A stretch of 64,000 nucleotides of DNA from Maridesulfovibrio ferrireducens (GTDB taxonomy: Bacteria > Desulfobacterota > Desulfovibrionia > Desulfovibrionales > Desulfovibrionaceae). The stretch covers positions 62,001 to 126,000 of the forward strand of contig NZ_JAEINN010000010.1 of the NCBI RefSeq assembly GCF_016342405.1. The letters are read 5' to 3'. Positions 57,238-64,000 of this stretch are shown piece by piece. The translations under genes were made by a program, and so were the position numbers. The notes beneath the pieces were generated by a model. That model ran no database searches. It saw only the letters and a list, made by a program, of their open reading frames with translations, and was not told the DNA's origin. The stretch's first letter is position 1, and each line of letters begins with the position of its first letter.

Positions 57238-58560
57238 ATGTCCAAGACAAAAGCAACAGAAGAGATATCCAGAAGACAAGCGCTTAAACTGATTGCCGGG
57301 GGCACGTTAGGTGTTCTTACCGGATGTGCTGTTAATCCCGTTACCGGTGAACAGCAGCTCATGCTAGTTTCAAAGCAAGAAGAAATACAGCTCGACAAAC
57401 AGAACTCGCCTCATCAATTTTCTGCCGACTATGGCGCTGTGCAGGACAGTGAAATCAATCAATACGTCACACAGGTGGGGCAATCTCTCGCCGCCACCAG
57501 TCACAGACCGGACATGCCCTATAATTTCCGCTGCGTGAATGCCAATTACGTCAACGCGTACGCTTTTCCCGGCGGCAGCATTGCCTGTACCCGCGGTATT
57601 ATGCTCAAGCTCGAAAACGAAGCAGAACTAGCCGCGCTGATAGGTCACGAAATAGGCCACGTAAATGCAAGACACACAGCCGCACGCATGAGTTCCAGCA
57701 TGGCAACTCAGGGTGTTCTCGCCATAGGTGCCGGAGTTCTCGCGACACAGAACAGCGACCTTGCCCCGCTGGCAGCCGGACTTGGCGGAATAGGTGCAAG
57801 CCTGCTTCTCGCCAACTATTCCCGTGCCGACGAACGACAGGCGGACAGCCTCGGCATGAACTATATGAACAAAGCGGGATATGACACGGAAGGTATGGTC
57901 GGCCTTATGGATGAGCTCAATAAGCTGCACAAAACGGAACCTTCATTCGTACAGCAGATGTTTGCCTCCCACCCCATGAGCAGAGAACGCTACGACGACG
58001 CAGTTAAACAACGCAACACAACCTACGCCGGTAAGCACGGTAAAATTCTGCGTGAACGATACATGGACAACATCGCCTCCATCCGCAAAATCCAGCCTGC
58101 CATTGAAGAGATGCAAAAAGGTGAAGAATCCATGAGCAAAAGGGCTTTTGTAAACGCTGAGGAACACTTTTCCAAAGCCCTCAAAATTGCGCCAAGCGAT
58201 TATGTAGGGCTGTTGCTCATGTCTAAATGTCAAATGGCACAGAACAAAAACAGAGAAGCAATACAATTTGCTGAACACGCCAAGAATGTTTATCCGGCCG
58301 AAGCACAGGCTCTCCAGATTGCGGGAATATTAAACTTTGAAACAAAGCAATATAAACAGGCATTAGTTGATTTTAATGGGTACGATAAAAGGTTGCCCGG
58401 CAACTCCATGATTACTTTTTTCAAAGGAATTTCCTACGAAGCTTTAGGAAACCGCCGCATGGCCGCGAGTGAATATTACAAATTCCTCCAAAACAATCGT
58501 GAAGGCAAATATGCTAAGCACGCATATGGACGGCTTAGTTCATGGGGATATACGCAATAG
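57238..58560 (+). CDS. Tat-exported M48 metallopeptidase lipoprotein with TPR repeats
   Basis: A 440-residue zinc peptidase. The N-terminus has a twin-arginine motif SRRQALK at residues 11-17, a hydrophobic stretch and a lipobox LTGC with Cys30, so it should fold in the cytoplasm, cross by Tat and be lipid-anchored. Zinc ligands are His137, His141 (HEIGH) and Glu199 (ADERQAD), as in BepA/LoiP-type peptidases. TPR units fill about 305-430. BepA-like enzymes degrade misfolded outer-membrane proteins. GGAGGA four bases before the ATG at 57238 supports that start; upstream in-frame codons have none. Confidence 0.93.
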   Translation: MSKTKATEEISRRQALKLIAGGTLGVLTGCAVNPVTGEQQLMLVSKQEEIQLDKQNSPHQFSADYGAVQDSEINQYVTQVGQSLAATSHRPDMPYNFRCVNANYVNAYAFPGGSIACTRGIMLKLENEAELAALIGHEIGHVNARHTAARMSSSMATQGVLAIGAGVLATQNSDLAPLAAGLGGIGASLLLANYSRADERQADSLGMNYMNKAGYDTEGMVGLMDELNKLHKTEPSFVQQMFASHPMSRERYDDAVKQRNTTYAGKHGKILRERYMDNIASIRKIQPAIEEMQKGEESMSKRAFVNAEEHFSKALKIAPSDYVGLLLMSKCQMAQNKNREAIQFAEHAKNVYPAEAQALQIAGILNFETKQYKQALVDFNGYDKRLPGNSMITFFKGISYEALGNRRMAASEYYKFLQNNREGKYAKHAYGRLSSWGYTQ

Positions 58561-58609
58561 CAAGCCAAGTTAATTCTATAAATAAATTTAACTTTAGATG
58601 GAGACATTA

Positions 58610-59350
58610 ATGAACCGCAAGGCAACTTTTACACTCCTCATAATGGCACTATTGTATTTTGCTACGCCATTTTCTGCACATGCCGCGGAAAAACTTGTCT
58701 TTTCAGGTATTGAATCCATTAACTCTGATATAAGCTTTAAAGTCCTTGAAGAAGCATATGGACGTATCGGAATTGAAATAGAACTAAAACATTATCCGAT
58801 CCTGCGTGCATTACACTCATCCGATTCAGGCATTGTGGATGGTGAATTATTCAAAAAAAAAGGACTCGATAATAAATATCCCAACCTCACAATGATTCAT
58901 GTCCCTGTGAACAACATTGAATCTATGGTTCTCACTAATAAATCATCCCCTCCCTTTACAGACTGGCAATCACTTGCCCCGTTCAGAATAGGAATCTACC
59001 GTGGGGTGGCTTTTACAAAAGAAAAAACAGCAAAGGCCGGTTGCACTCAAGTCTTCGAATTAGACACACATGATCAAATGATCAAAATGCTTGAAATAAA
59101 CAGAATTGACGCGGCTATTGTCGCAAGAATTGCCGGATTGATTATTTTACGAAAAGCCGGACCAACCGAAATAAAGCTTACTGAACCACCTCTTGAAAGC
59201 TTCCCTGTTTATCACTACCTCAATAAAAAACACTCCAACCTCGTTCCCAAACTGACAGCAGTGCTGAAACAAATGCAAAAAGAAAGAAGGATACAGCAAA
59301 TCCGCGAAGAAATTATTCAAAAGGAATTTGGAACACTTGGCAGGATGTAA
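58610..59350 (+). CDS. Periplasmic solute-binding protein, family 3 type
   Basis: A 246-residue exported protein with a signal peptide (cleavage near AHA-A, about residue 26) and a type-3 solute-binding fold (PF00497-like). No ABC permease or ATPase gene is nearby, so it may not serve uptake, or may share a distant permease. GGAG six bases before the ATG at 58610 gives a firm start. A second, diverged protein of the same type is encoded just downstream. Ligand unknown; polar amino acids are the usual ligands of the family. Confidence 0.8.
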   Translation: MNRKATFTLLIMALLYFATPFSAHAAEKLVFSGIESINSDISFKVLEEAYGRIGIEIELKHYPILRALHSSDSGIVDGELFKKKGLDNKYPNLTMIHVPVNNIESMVLTNKSSPPFTDWQSLAPFRIGIYRGVAFTKEKTAKAGCTQVFELDTHDQMIKMLEINRIDAAIVARIAGLIILRKAGPTEIKLTEPPLESFPVYHYLNKKHSNLVPKLTAVLKQMQKERRIQQIREEIIQKEFGTLGRM

Positions 59351-59487
59351 TTTTATAATTAGAAGAGGTTAATTGTAACCTTCCACCAAAACTCACTTGT
59401 TTTTTCCAGACTTAATCTGTTAGTAAGTGTGTACACGCTATCAATGATGTTATCATTTAAAAATATCAAAAAGATTTGGAAGGTATG

Positions 59488-60258
59488 ATGCACTTACAAA
59501 AGTTTAACCTTTATCTATTATTATCAATTCTTCTATGTTTTCTTATTTTACCTTCTACAGTCTATGCTGAATCCTTTCCCAAACTCACACTTATAACAGA
59601 AGAATGGGAACCTTATAATTTCCGAAAAAACGGGACGATAGAAGGTATATCAACCGATGTGCTTATGCTTATGTTAGAAAGAGCAGGTTCTACGCAGGCA
59701 CGAAATGACATAAAACTATATCCTTGGGCCCGTTCCTATAAAATGCTTCAAAAAAACACCAACACTCTTCTTTTTTCAACAACAAGGACCGAAGAAAGAG
59801 AACATATGTTTAAATGGGTCGGCCCAATTTTTAACACAAAATACCATTTTTATGCCCTAAAAAACAGGCACATAAAAATTAACTCATTTAAAGATCTTAA
59901 AAAATACCGCATAGGGACAATCAGAAAAGATGTTATCGAAGACCTGCTCGTAAAAAATGCTGACATGAACTCCAAAGATTTTGATCAGGTATCATCAACC
60001 TTACAAAATATAATAAAACTATCAGTTGGAAGAGTAGACCTTGCCGCTCAGAGTAAAGAATCCACTCTCAATTCGTGTAAAGAAGCAGGACTCAATCCTA
60101 ATAATTTTGAATCTGTTTTTGTACTTGATAAAAACAGTGTATATTACGCATTTAATAAAGAAACACCTGATTCCGTAATAGCAATATTGCAAACAGTCTT
60201 TGATAATATTAGAAATGAGGGGAAACTGGCTGAAATTTTTAAAAAATATGGGAAATAA
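59488..60258 (+). CDS. Periplasmic solute-binding protein, family 3 type
   Basis: A 256-residue exported protein with a signal peptide (cleavage near VYA-E, about residue 28) and a type-3 solute-binding fold: LITEEWEPYNF at about 36-46, GISTDVLMLML near 55 and FSTTRTEERE near 95. The EEWEPYNF opening resembles amino-acid-binding members. GGAAGG precedes the ATG at 59488 by four bases; 59485 is an alternative. It is unlinked to permease genes. It lies upstream of the TPP riboswitch and is not part of the thiamine operon. Confidence 0.8.
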   Translation: MHLQKFNLYLLLSILLCFLILPSTVYAESFPKLTLITEEWEPYNFRKNGTIEGISTDVLMLMLERAGSTQARNDIKLYPWARSYKMLQKNTNTLLFSTTRTEEREHMFKWVGPIFNTKYHFYALKNRHIKINSFKDLKKYRIGTIRKDVIEDLLVKNADMNSKDFDQVSSTLQNIIKLSVGRVDLAAQSKESTLNSCKEAGLNPNNFESVFVLDKNSVYYAFNKETPDSVIAILQTVFDNIRNEGKLAEIFKKYGK

Positions 60259-60327
60259 AAAATATTATAATCTCCACACATACAAGTTCTACTTTTCGGA
60301 CTAAACTCTTCGCTTTCACTTTTCCTC

Positions 60328-60356
60328 TTTACAACCCAAATAGATTAACATACATT
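60328..60356 (+). promoter_or_regulatory. Predicted promoter of the thi operon
   Basis: TTTACA at 60328-60333 and TACATT at 60351-60356, spaced by 17 bases. Transcription would begin just before the riboswitch at 60361. Confidence 0.5.
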
Positions 60357-60360
60357 TTTA

Positions 60361-60448
60361 TCAGCTAGGGGCGTCTTTTTAGACTGAGATGGCATTAACG
60401 CCTGTCCCTTCGAACCTGATGCGGGTAATTCTGCCGGAGGGAAGCTGC
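60361..60448 (+). ncRNA. TPP riboswitch (THI element)
   Basis: A thiamine-pyrophosphate-sensing aptamer in the leader of the thi operon. Conserved elements are CTGAGA at 60384-60389 and GAACCTGAT at 60412-60420, followed by GGGTAA and a final GAGGGAAGC. The closing stem pairs CAGCT (60362-60366) with AGCTG (60443-60447). When TPP binds, the downstream terminator at 60475-60509 should form, stopping transcription. Confidence 0.96.
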
Positions 60449-60474
60449 AATAGATTCTTATGCTTTTTCTATTT

Positions 60475-60509
60475 GCGCTTACCTTTTTTAAGGTAAGCGC
60501 TTTTTTTTT
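60475..60509 (+). terminator. Attenuator terminator of the TPP riboswitch
   Basis: A perfect eleven-base stem, GCGCTTACCTT and AAGGTAAGCGC, closes a TTTT loop and is followed by nine T. It ends 13 bases before the thiS start, so it controls entry into the operon. Confidence 0.93.
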
Positions 60510-60522
60510 GCCGGAGCAAATT

Positions 60523-60723
60523 ATGATTGTCATACTGAATGGGGAAAGAACCGAAATAAACAACAATACGAGCGTACTTGCACTGCTTGATTCCAAGCAA
60601 ATAGCTGCGGACACAGTCGTTGTTGAATTGAACAAGGAAATAATCCCTTCCGACACTTTCTGTAATACAATGCTAAACGACGGAGATCATCTCGAAGTAC
60701 TCCGTTTCGTTGGCGGAGGATGA
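60523..60723 (+). CDS. thiS: Sulfur carrier protein ThiS
   Basis: A 66-residue ubiquitin-like protein that carries sulfur as a C-terminal thiocarboxylate for thiazole synthesis. It opens with [12 protein letters not shown] and ends in RFVGGG, with the Gly-Gly tail that ThiF adenylates. GGAG lies six bases before the ATG at 60523. The frame is open further upstream through the attenuator, but that part is not coding. Its stop overlaps the thiG start (ATGA). Confidence 0.95.
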   Translation: MIVILNGERTEINNNTSVLALLDSKQIAADTVVVELNKEIIPSDTFCNTMLNDGDHLEVLRFVGGG

Positions 60724-61508
60724 AAAACACAATGAGCGAAGATCTTTTTGAACTCGGTGGTCGCAAATTTAACAGTCGCCTACTTAGCGGTACAGGCAAA
60801 TTTGCCGATGATTCAATTATTCCTGCTGTATGCGAAGCTTCCGGTTCTGAGATTATCACCGTCGCACTACGCCGGGTTGATCTTGAATCAAAAACTGACA
60901 ATGTCATTAATTTTATTCCTAAGCACATGCAGCTTCTGCCCAACACTTCCGGAGCAAGAACAGCCGATGAAGCTGTACGCATCGCCCGTTTAGCCAGAGC
61001 TATGGGATGCGGAGACTGGATAAAAATCGAAGTTATCTCAGACAACAAATATCTTTTACCTGACGGATACGAGACAGCCAAAGCCACCGAAATTCTTGCC
61101 AAAGAAGGTTTCATTGTTCTGCCGTACGTCAATGCTGACCTCTACATAGCACGTTCTCTGGTTGACGCCGGAGCTGCCGCTGTTATGCCTCTCGGCTCAC
61201 CTATCGGAACAAACCGCGGCCTCCAAACCCGTGAAATGGTACGCATCCTAATTGAAGAAATCTCCCTGCCCATCATCGTTGATGCGGGCATAGGCCGTCC
61301 TTCTGAAGCATGCGAAGCAATGGAAATGGGTGCTGACGCATGTCTGGTCAACACTGCTATTGCTACAGCCTGTGATCCCGTCACAATGGCAAAAGCTTTC
61401 GGCCGGGCTGTTAAAGCTGGACGCGAAGCATACCTTTCCGGCCCCGGAGCAAAACACCGCCAAGCAATGGCTTCATCTCCTCTTACCGGCTTTTTGAGCG
61501 AGGATTAG
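60720..61508 (+). CDS. thiG: Thiazole synthase ThiG
   Basis: A 262-residue TIM-barrel enzyme that condenses deoxyxylulose phosphate, dehydroglycine and ThiS-borne sulfur into the thiazole of thiamine. Conserved parts include [10 protein letters not shown] at about 19-28, the Lys-bearing WIKIEVISD near 100, and [11 protein letters not shown] near 185. The start at 60720 overlaps the thiS stop; an ATG at 60732 is an alternative, since GGAGG touches the first. It works with ThiH and ThiS, encoded next to it. Confidence 0.95.
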   Translation: MKNTMSEDLFELGGRKFNSRLLSGTGKFADDSIIPAVCEASGSEIITVALRRVDLESKTDNVINFIPKHMQLLPNTSGARTADEAVRIARLARAMGCGDWIKIEVISDNKYLLPDGYETAKATEILAKEGFIVLPYVNADLYIARSLVDAGAAAVMPLGSPIGTNRGLQTREMVRILIEEISLPIIVDAGIGRPSEACEAMEMGADACLVNTAIATACDPVTMAKAFGRAVKAGREAYLSGPGAKHRQAMASSPLTGFLSED

Positions 61509-61511
61509 GCA

Positions 61512-62639
61512 ATGAGCTTTTATCCCATCTGCGCTGAATACGGAGCTTTACCCCTCGCAGAAAAATTTGCCGCGGTAACAGAAGACGATGTCCGGCGCGC
61601 AATAAACGGTACCACAGCCAGCCCCGAAGATTTCATGGCCATGTTAAGCCCTGCGGCTGTCCCCTTTCTCGAAGAAATGGCGCAAAAGGCGAACAAGCTG
61701 ACTGAGCAGTATTTCGGTAAAACAATTCAAATGTTCACCCCGTTATACCTTTCCAATTACTGCACCAACCGTTGCATATATTGTGGATTCAACACCACAA
61801 ATAATATCAAACGCGATCATCTGGAGCCGGAACAGGTCGAAGAGGAAGCTAAAGCCATTGCCGCCACGGGAATGAAACAGCTGCTCATCCTTACCGGAGA
61901 TGCACGCACCAAGGCTTCCCCGGAATACCTTGAATCCTGCACAAAGATTCTCAGCAAGTATTTCCCGTCAATCTCAATTGAAATTTACGCTATGGAAGTT
62001 GAGGAATACGCCGCTCTGGTAAAAGTTGGAGTGGACGGGATGACAATGTTCCAAGAGACCTACAACGAGGAACTTTATCCCACGCTGCATCCTGCCGGAC
62101 CTAAAAAGGATTTCCACTTCCGCCTGAATGCACCGGAGCGTGCTTGCAAAGCGGGAATGCGGGTGGTCAACATCGGTGCTCTGCTTGGACTGGATGACTG
62201 GAGAAAAGACTCTCTGCTTACCGGAATCCATGCCGCTTATTTACAGAAAAAATATCCCAATGTTGATATAGCTGTATCCCTTCCCAGAATGCGTCCTCAC
62301 GCCGGATCTTTTCAGCCCGCTTCTATAGCCACTGACCGTGACATGGTTCAGAACATGCTTGCACTCCGCCTTTTTCTGCCGCGTGTAGGTATCACTGTTT
62401 CCACGAGGGAAAGTCCTGAATTCCGTGAACAGATTCTACCGCTCGGCGTTACTAAGATGTCAGCCGGAGTTTCGACTGAAGTTGGCGGACACAGTCAGAA
62501 AGGTGAAAAAGTCGGACAGTTCGATATCTCCGACGGACGCAGTGCCGCAGAATTATGCGCGGATCTCAAAAAACACGGTTACCAGCCTGTTTTCAAAGAC
62601 TGGCAGTGTCTGGACGAGCATTACGGAGAACCGATTTGA
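61512..62639 (+). CDS. thiH: 2-Iminoacetate synthase ThiH
   Basis: A 375-residue radical SAM enzyme that cleaves tyrosine to dehydroglycine for thiazole synthesis under anoxic conditions. The iron-sulfur cluster motif is CTNRCIYC with Cys84, Cys88 and Cys91. The use of ThiH in place of the oxygen-dependent glycine oxidase ThiO fits an anaerobe. It starts three bases after the thiG stop, and its own stop overlaps the TTG start of thiF. Confidence 0.96.
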   Translation: MSFYPICAEYGALPLAEKFAAVTEDDVRRAINGTTASPEDFMAMLSPAAVPFLEEMAQKANKLTEQYFGKTIQMFTPLYLSNYCTNRCIYCGFNTTNNIKRDHLEPEQVEEEAKAIAATGMKQLLILTGDARTKASPEYLESCTKILSKYFPSISIEIYAMEVEEYAALVKVGVDGMTMFQETYNEELYPTLHPAGPKKDFHFRLNAPERACKAGMRVVNIGALLGLDDWRKDSLLTGIHAAYLQKKYPNVDIAVSLPRMRPHAGSFQPASIATDRDMVQNMLALRLFLPRVGITVSTRESPEFREQILPLGVTKMSAGVSTEVGGHSQKGEKVGQFDISDGRSAAELCADLKKHGYQPVFKDWQCLDEHYGEPI

Positions 62640-63268
62640 ACCTGACGGAACAAGGCATAGCCGCCTATCTGGGCGAAGAACGGTTAAAATATATCCAGAC
62701 CGTTACCATCGGTATTGCCGGAGCAGGCGGTCTTGGTTCCAACTGTGCCATGCATCTGGTCCGTAGTGGATTCAAACGGTTTGTGCTGGTGGATTTTGAT
62801 CAGATTGAAAAATCCAACCTCAACCGCCAGAGCTATACATTGAAACAGCTGGATCAATACAAAGTCACAGCTCTTTCCGAAAATATGCTCGCAGTGAACC
62901 CCGACCTAGACCTTGATGTGCTGGCAACGAAAGTTACTCTGGAGAATATGCAACCCCTTTTCGAACGCTGCGATGCGGTTGTCGAAGCGTTCGATGACCC
63001 AAAGATCAAAAGGAACTTTGTCGAATCATTCCTGCCTACCGAAAAATTAGTTATCGCAGCCTCGGGCATAGGCGGCACCGGCAATGCTGATGCCATCATC
63101 ACCCGCAAGGTACGTGATAACTTTTACATAATCGGAGACATGGTAACCGAGTGTTGCGCCAAACAACCGCCCTTTTCACCGAAGGTCGCCATTGCCGCAG
63201 CCAAACAGGCTGACGTTATTCTCAGCTACTATCTTGATAAATTCGAGACAGAAGGAGGCGCAAAATGA
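62636..63268 (+). CDS. thiF: ThiS adenylyltransferase ThiF (short form)
   Basis: A 210-residue E1-like enzyme that adenylates the ThiS C-terminus. The nucleotide-binding motif GAGGLGSN lies near residue 27, with VLVDFDQIEKSNLNRQ after it. It is shorter than E. coli ThiF and lacks the zinc-binding CxxC pairs, matching the family-2 type. The start is a TTG at 62636 that overlaps the thiH stop (TTGA), with GGAG seven bases upstream; the longer frame back to 62555 lies inside thiH and is not used. Confidence 0.9.
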   Translation: MNLTEQGIAAYLGEERLKYIQTVTIGIAGAGGLGSNCAMHLVRSGFKRFVLVDFDQIEKSNLNRQSYTLKQLDQYKVTALSENMLAVNPDLDLDVLATKVTLENMQPLFERCDAVVEAFDDPKIKRNFVESFLPTEKLVIAASGIGGTGNADAIITRKVRDNFYIIGDMVTECCAKQPPFSPKVAIAAAKQADVILSYYLDKFETEGGAK

Positions 63269-63927
63269 GCGCGATAAAAATCACCAGAAAAACTATTCTC
63301 GACACGGACATTTACTGTCTGACCGCAGAAAAGTTTTCGCTGGGCCGTTCCAATCTTGAAGTGATCAAGGCCATGCTCGACAACGGAATCAAGCTTGTCC
63401 AGTACCGCGAAAAAGAAAAGAAGATGGGACTCAAATATCAGGAGTGTCTCGAAATCCGCAAGATGACCCGCGATGCAGGAGCCGCCTTCATCATTAATGA
63501 TGACATCGACCTAGCCATACTGGTTGAAGCTGACGGCGTGCATATCGGGCAAGAGGATTTCCCCATTGAAGCAGTGCGTAAACTGGTTGGAAACGACATG
63601 GCAATCGGCCTTTCCACCCACAGCCCCGAGCAGGCACGCAATGCACTTAAACGCGGCGCGGATTACATCGGAGTTGGTCCGGTTTTCCGCACCTTTACCA
63701 AAGACGATGTCTGCGATCCAGTAGGATTTGAATATCTGGAATATGTTGTTGAAAACATAGACATCCCCTTTGTCGCCATCGGCGGCATCAAAGAAAACAA
63801 TGTAGCAGAAGTGGTCCGGCACGGCGCACGCTGTGTGGCACTGGTTACTGAAATAGTAGAAGCCGACAATATCGGAAACAAAATCAACGCCCTGCGTGAC
63901 GCTATGCTGTCCGCGGCAGAAAGTTAA
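63265..63927 (+). CDS. thiE: Thiamine phosphate synthase ThiE
   Basis: A 220-residue TIM-barrel enzyme that joins the thiazole and pyrimidine phosphates into thiamine phosphate. Marks are LVQYREKEK near residue 43, IINDDIDLAI near 75, GLSTHSPEQ near 115 and GADYIGVGPVFRTFTK near 128-143. An ATGA overlap with thiF and GGAGG six bases before the start show tight coupling in the operon. Confidence 0.95.
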   Translation: MSAIKITRKTILDTDIYCLTAEKFSLGRSNLEVIKAMLDNGIKLVQYREKEKKMGLKYQECLEIRKMTRDAGAAFIINDDIDLAILVEADGVHIGQEDFPIEAVRKLVGNDMAIGLSTHSPEQARNALKRGADYIGVGPVFRTFTKDDVCDPVGFEYLEYVVENIDIPFVAIGGIKENNVAEVVRHGARCVALVTEIVEADNIGNKINALRDAMLSAAES

Positions 63928-63950
63928 AAAAGCCTGAAAAGGAGTTTATC

Positions 63951-64000
63951 ATGACATACACCACACAAATGGACGCAGCCCGTAAAGGCATTGTCACCCC
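63951..64000 (+). CDS. thiC: Phosphomethylpyrimidine synthase ThiC, start only
   Basis: The first 16 codons, MTYTTQMDAARKGIVT, match the start of ThiC, the radical SAM enzyme that makes the pyrimidine part of thiamine. AAGGAG lies seven bases before the ATG at 63951. The gene runs off the window. It completes the expected operon order. Confidence 0.85.
   Translation, partial: MTYTTQMDAARKGIVT

Noticed and set aside
58566-58595. Terminator between the M48 gene and the solute-binding protein gene
   Set aside because: AAGTTAA and TTTAACTT can pair but the stem is short and AT-only, with a long loop and no T run.
60460-60522. N-terminal extension of ThiS
   Set aside because: This open stretch lies inside the riboswitch terminator, and the ribosome site and family start point to 60523.
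62555-62635. N-terminal extension of ThiF
   Set aside because: It overlaps the thiH coding sequence in another frame and has no homology to ThiF.
1-64000. CRISPR arrays, tRNA or rRNA genes, complete insertion sequences, prophage genes
   Set aside because: None seen: no regularly spaced repeats, no transposase or integrase ORFs and no recognisable tRNA cloverleaf sequence.

Overview
The window looks like a piece of chromosome from a free-living, probably marine, sulfate-reducing deltaproteobacterium of the Desulfovibrio/Maridesulfovibrio kind. This is an inference. It rests on the low to moderate GC content, a thiS-thiG-thiH-thiF-thiE-thiC operon behind a TPP riboswitch, a diguanylate cyclase carrying a haem-type (CxxCH) Tll0287-like sensor domain, a CcmF cytochrome c assembly protein, and an unusually dense set of multi-PAS kinases and c-di-GMP proteins. 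I see no rRNA, tRNA, CRISPR array, complete insertion sequence or prophage.

Layout. Positions 1-5.2 kb hold a DMT exporter, then an operon of an M20 amidohydrolase, a small membrane protein and a DUF3100 membrane protein, with a regulator upstream. Positions 5.2-11.3 kb carry a GT2 glycosyltransferase, an exported MsrA-MsrB fusion, a GAF-GGDEF cyclase, a small Cys-rich protein, an EVE-domain protein and a VanX-type D-Ala-D-Ala dipeptidase. Positions 11.4-18.7 kb carry a hybrid kinase, the orphan epimerase HpnA, a lone receiver, a STAS protein, an ABM monooxygenase, a BON protein and an MscS channel. Positions 18.8-29.1 kb are a signalling island: two large paralogous PAS kinases and three response regulators with HDOD, degenerate HD-GYP and intact HD-GYP outputs. 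The REC-HDOD gene is broken by a one-base deletion.

Positions 29.3-31.9 kb hold ccmF and a TPR protein, divergent from the kinase operon across a long perfect palindrome. Positions 32.4-36.3 kb form an operon of YbgA-like protein, SDR-DUF2867 protein and class II photolyase. Positions 36.5-45 kb hold a GGDEF-EAL protein, a double solute-binding-domain GGDEF protein, a SulP transporter flanked by 13-bp direct repeats, and a chemoreceptor. Positions 45-50.2 kb hold an exported thioredoxin-like protein with a 1-Cys peroxiredoxin, a YhcH family protein, a small membrane protein, a glycosyltransferase, a beta-carbonic anhydrase and the haem-type GGDEF protein.

Positions 50.5-60.3 kb hold a large repeat protein of unknown function, FetAB iron export, an AsmA-like protein, an HDOD protein, a Tat-exported M48 lipoprotein and two solo solute-binding proteins. 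Positions 60.3-64 kb are the thiamine operon, cut off at the start of thiC.

How the genes work together. The dominant theme is environmental sensing. There are four GGDEF proteins with different sensors (GAF, membrane, double SBP, haem-type), one EAL and one HD-GYP hydrolase, a chemoreceptor, three kinases and two HDOD proteins. A second theme is oxidant and light defence: MsrAB, exported peroxiredoxin, photolyase operon, FetAB and ABM monooxygenase. The best candidates for poorly described biology are the DUF3100/M20 cassette, the signalling island with a broken HDOD regulator and a catalytically dead HD-GYP, the 575-residue repeat protein, and the ccmF-kinase palindrome.
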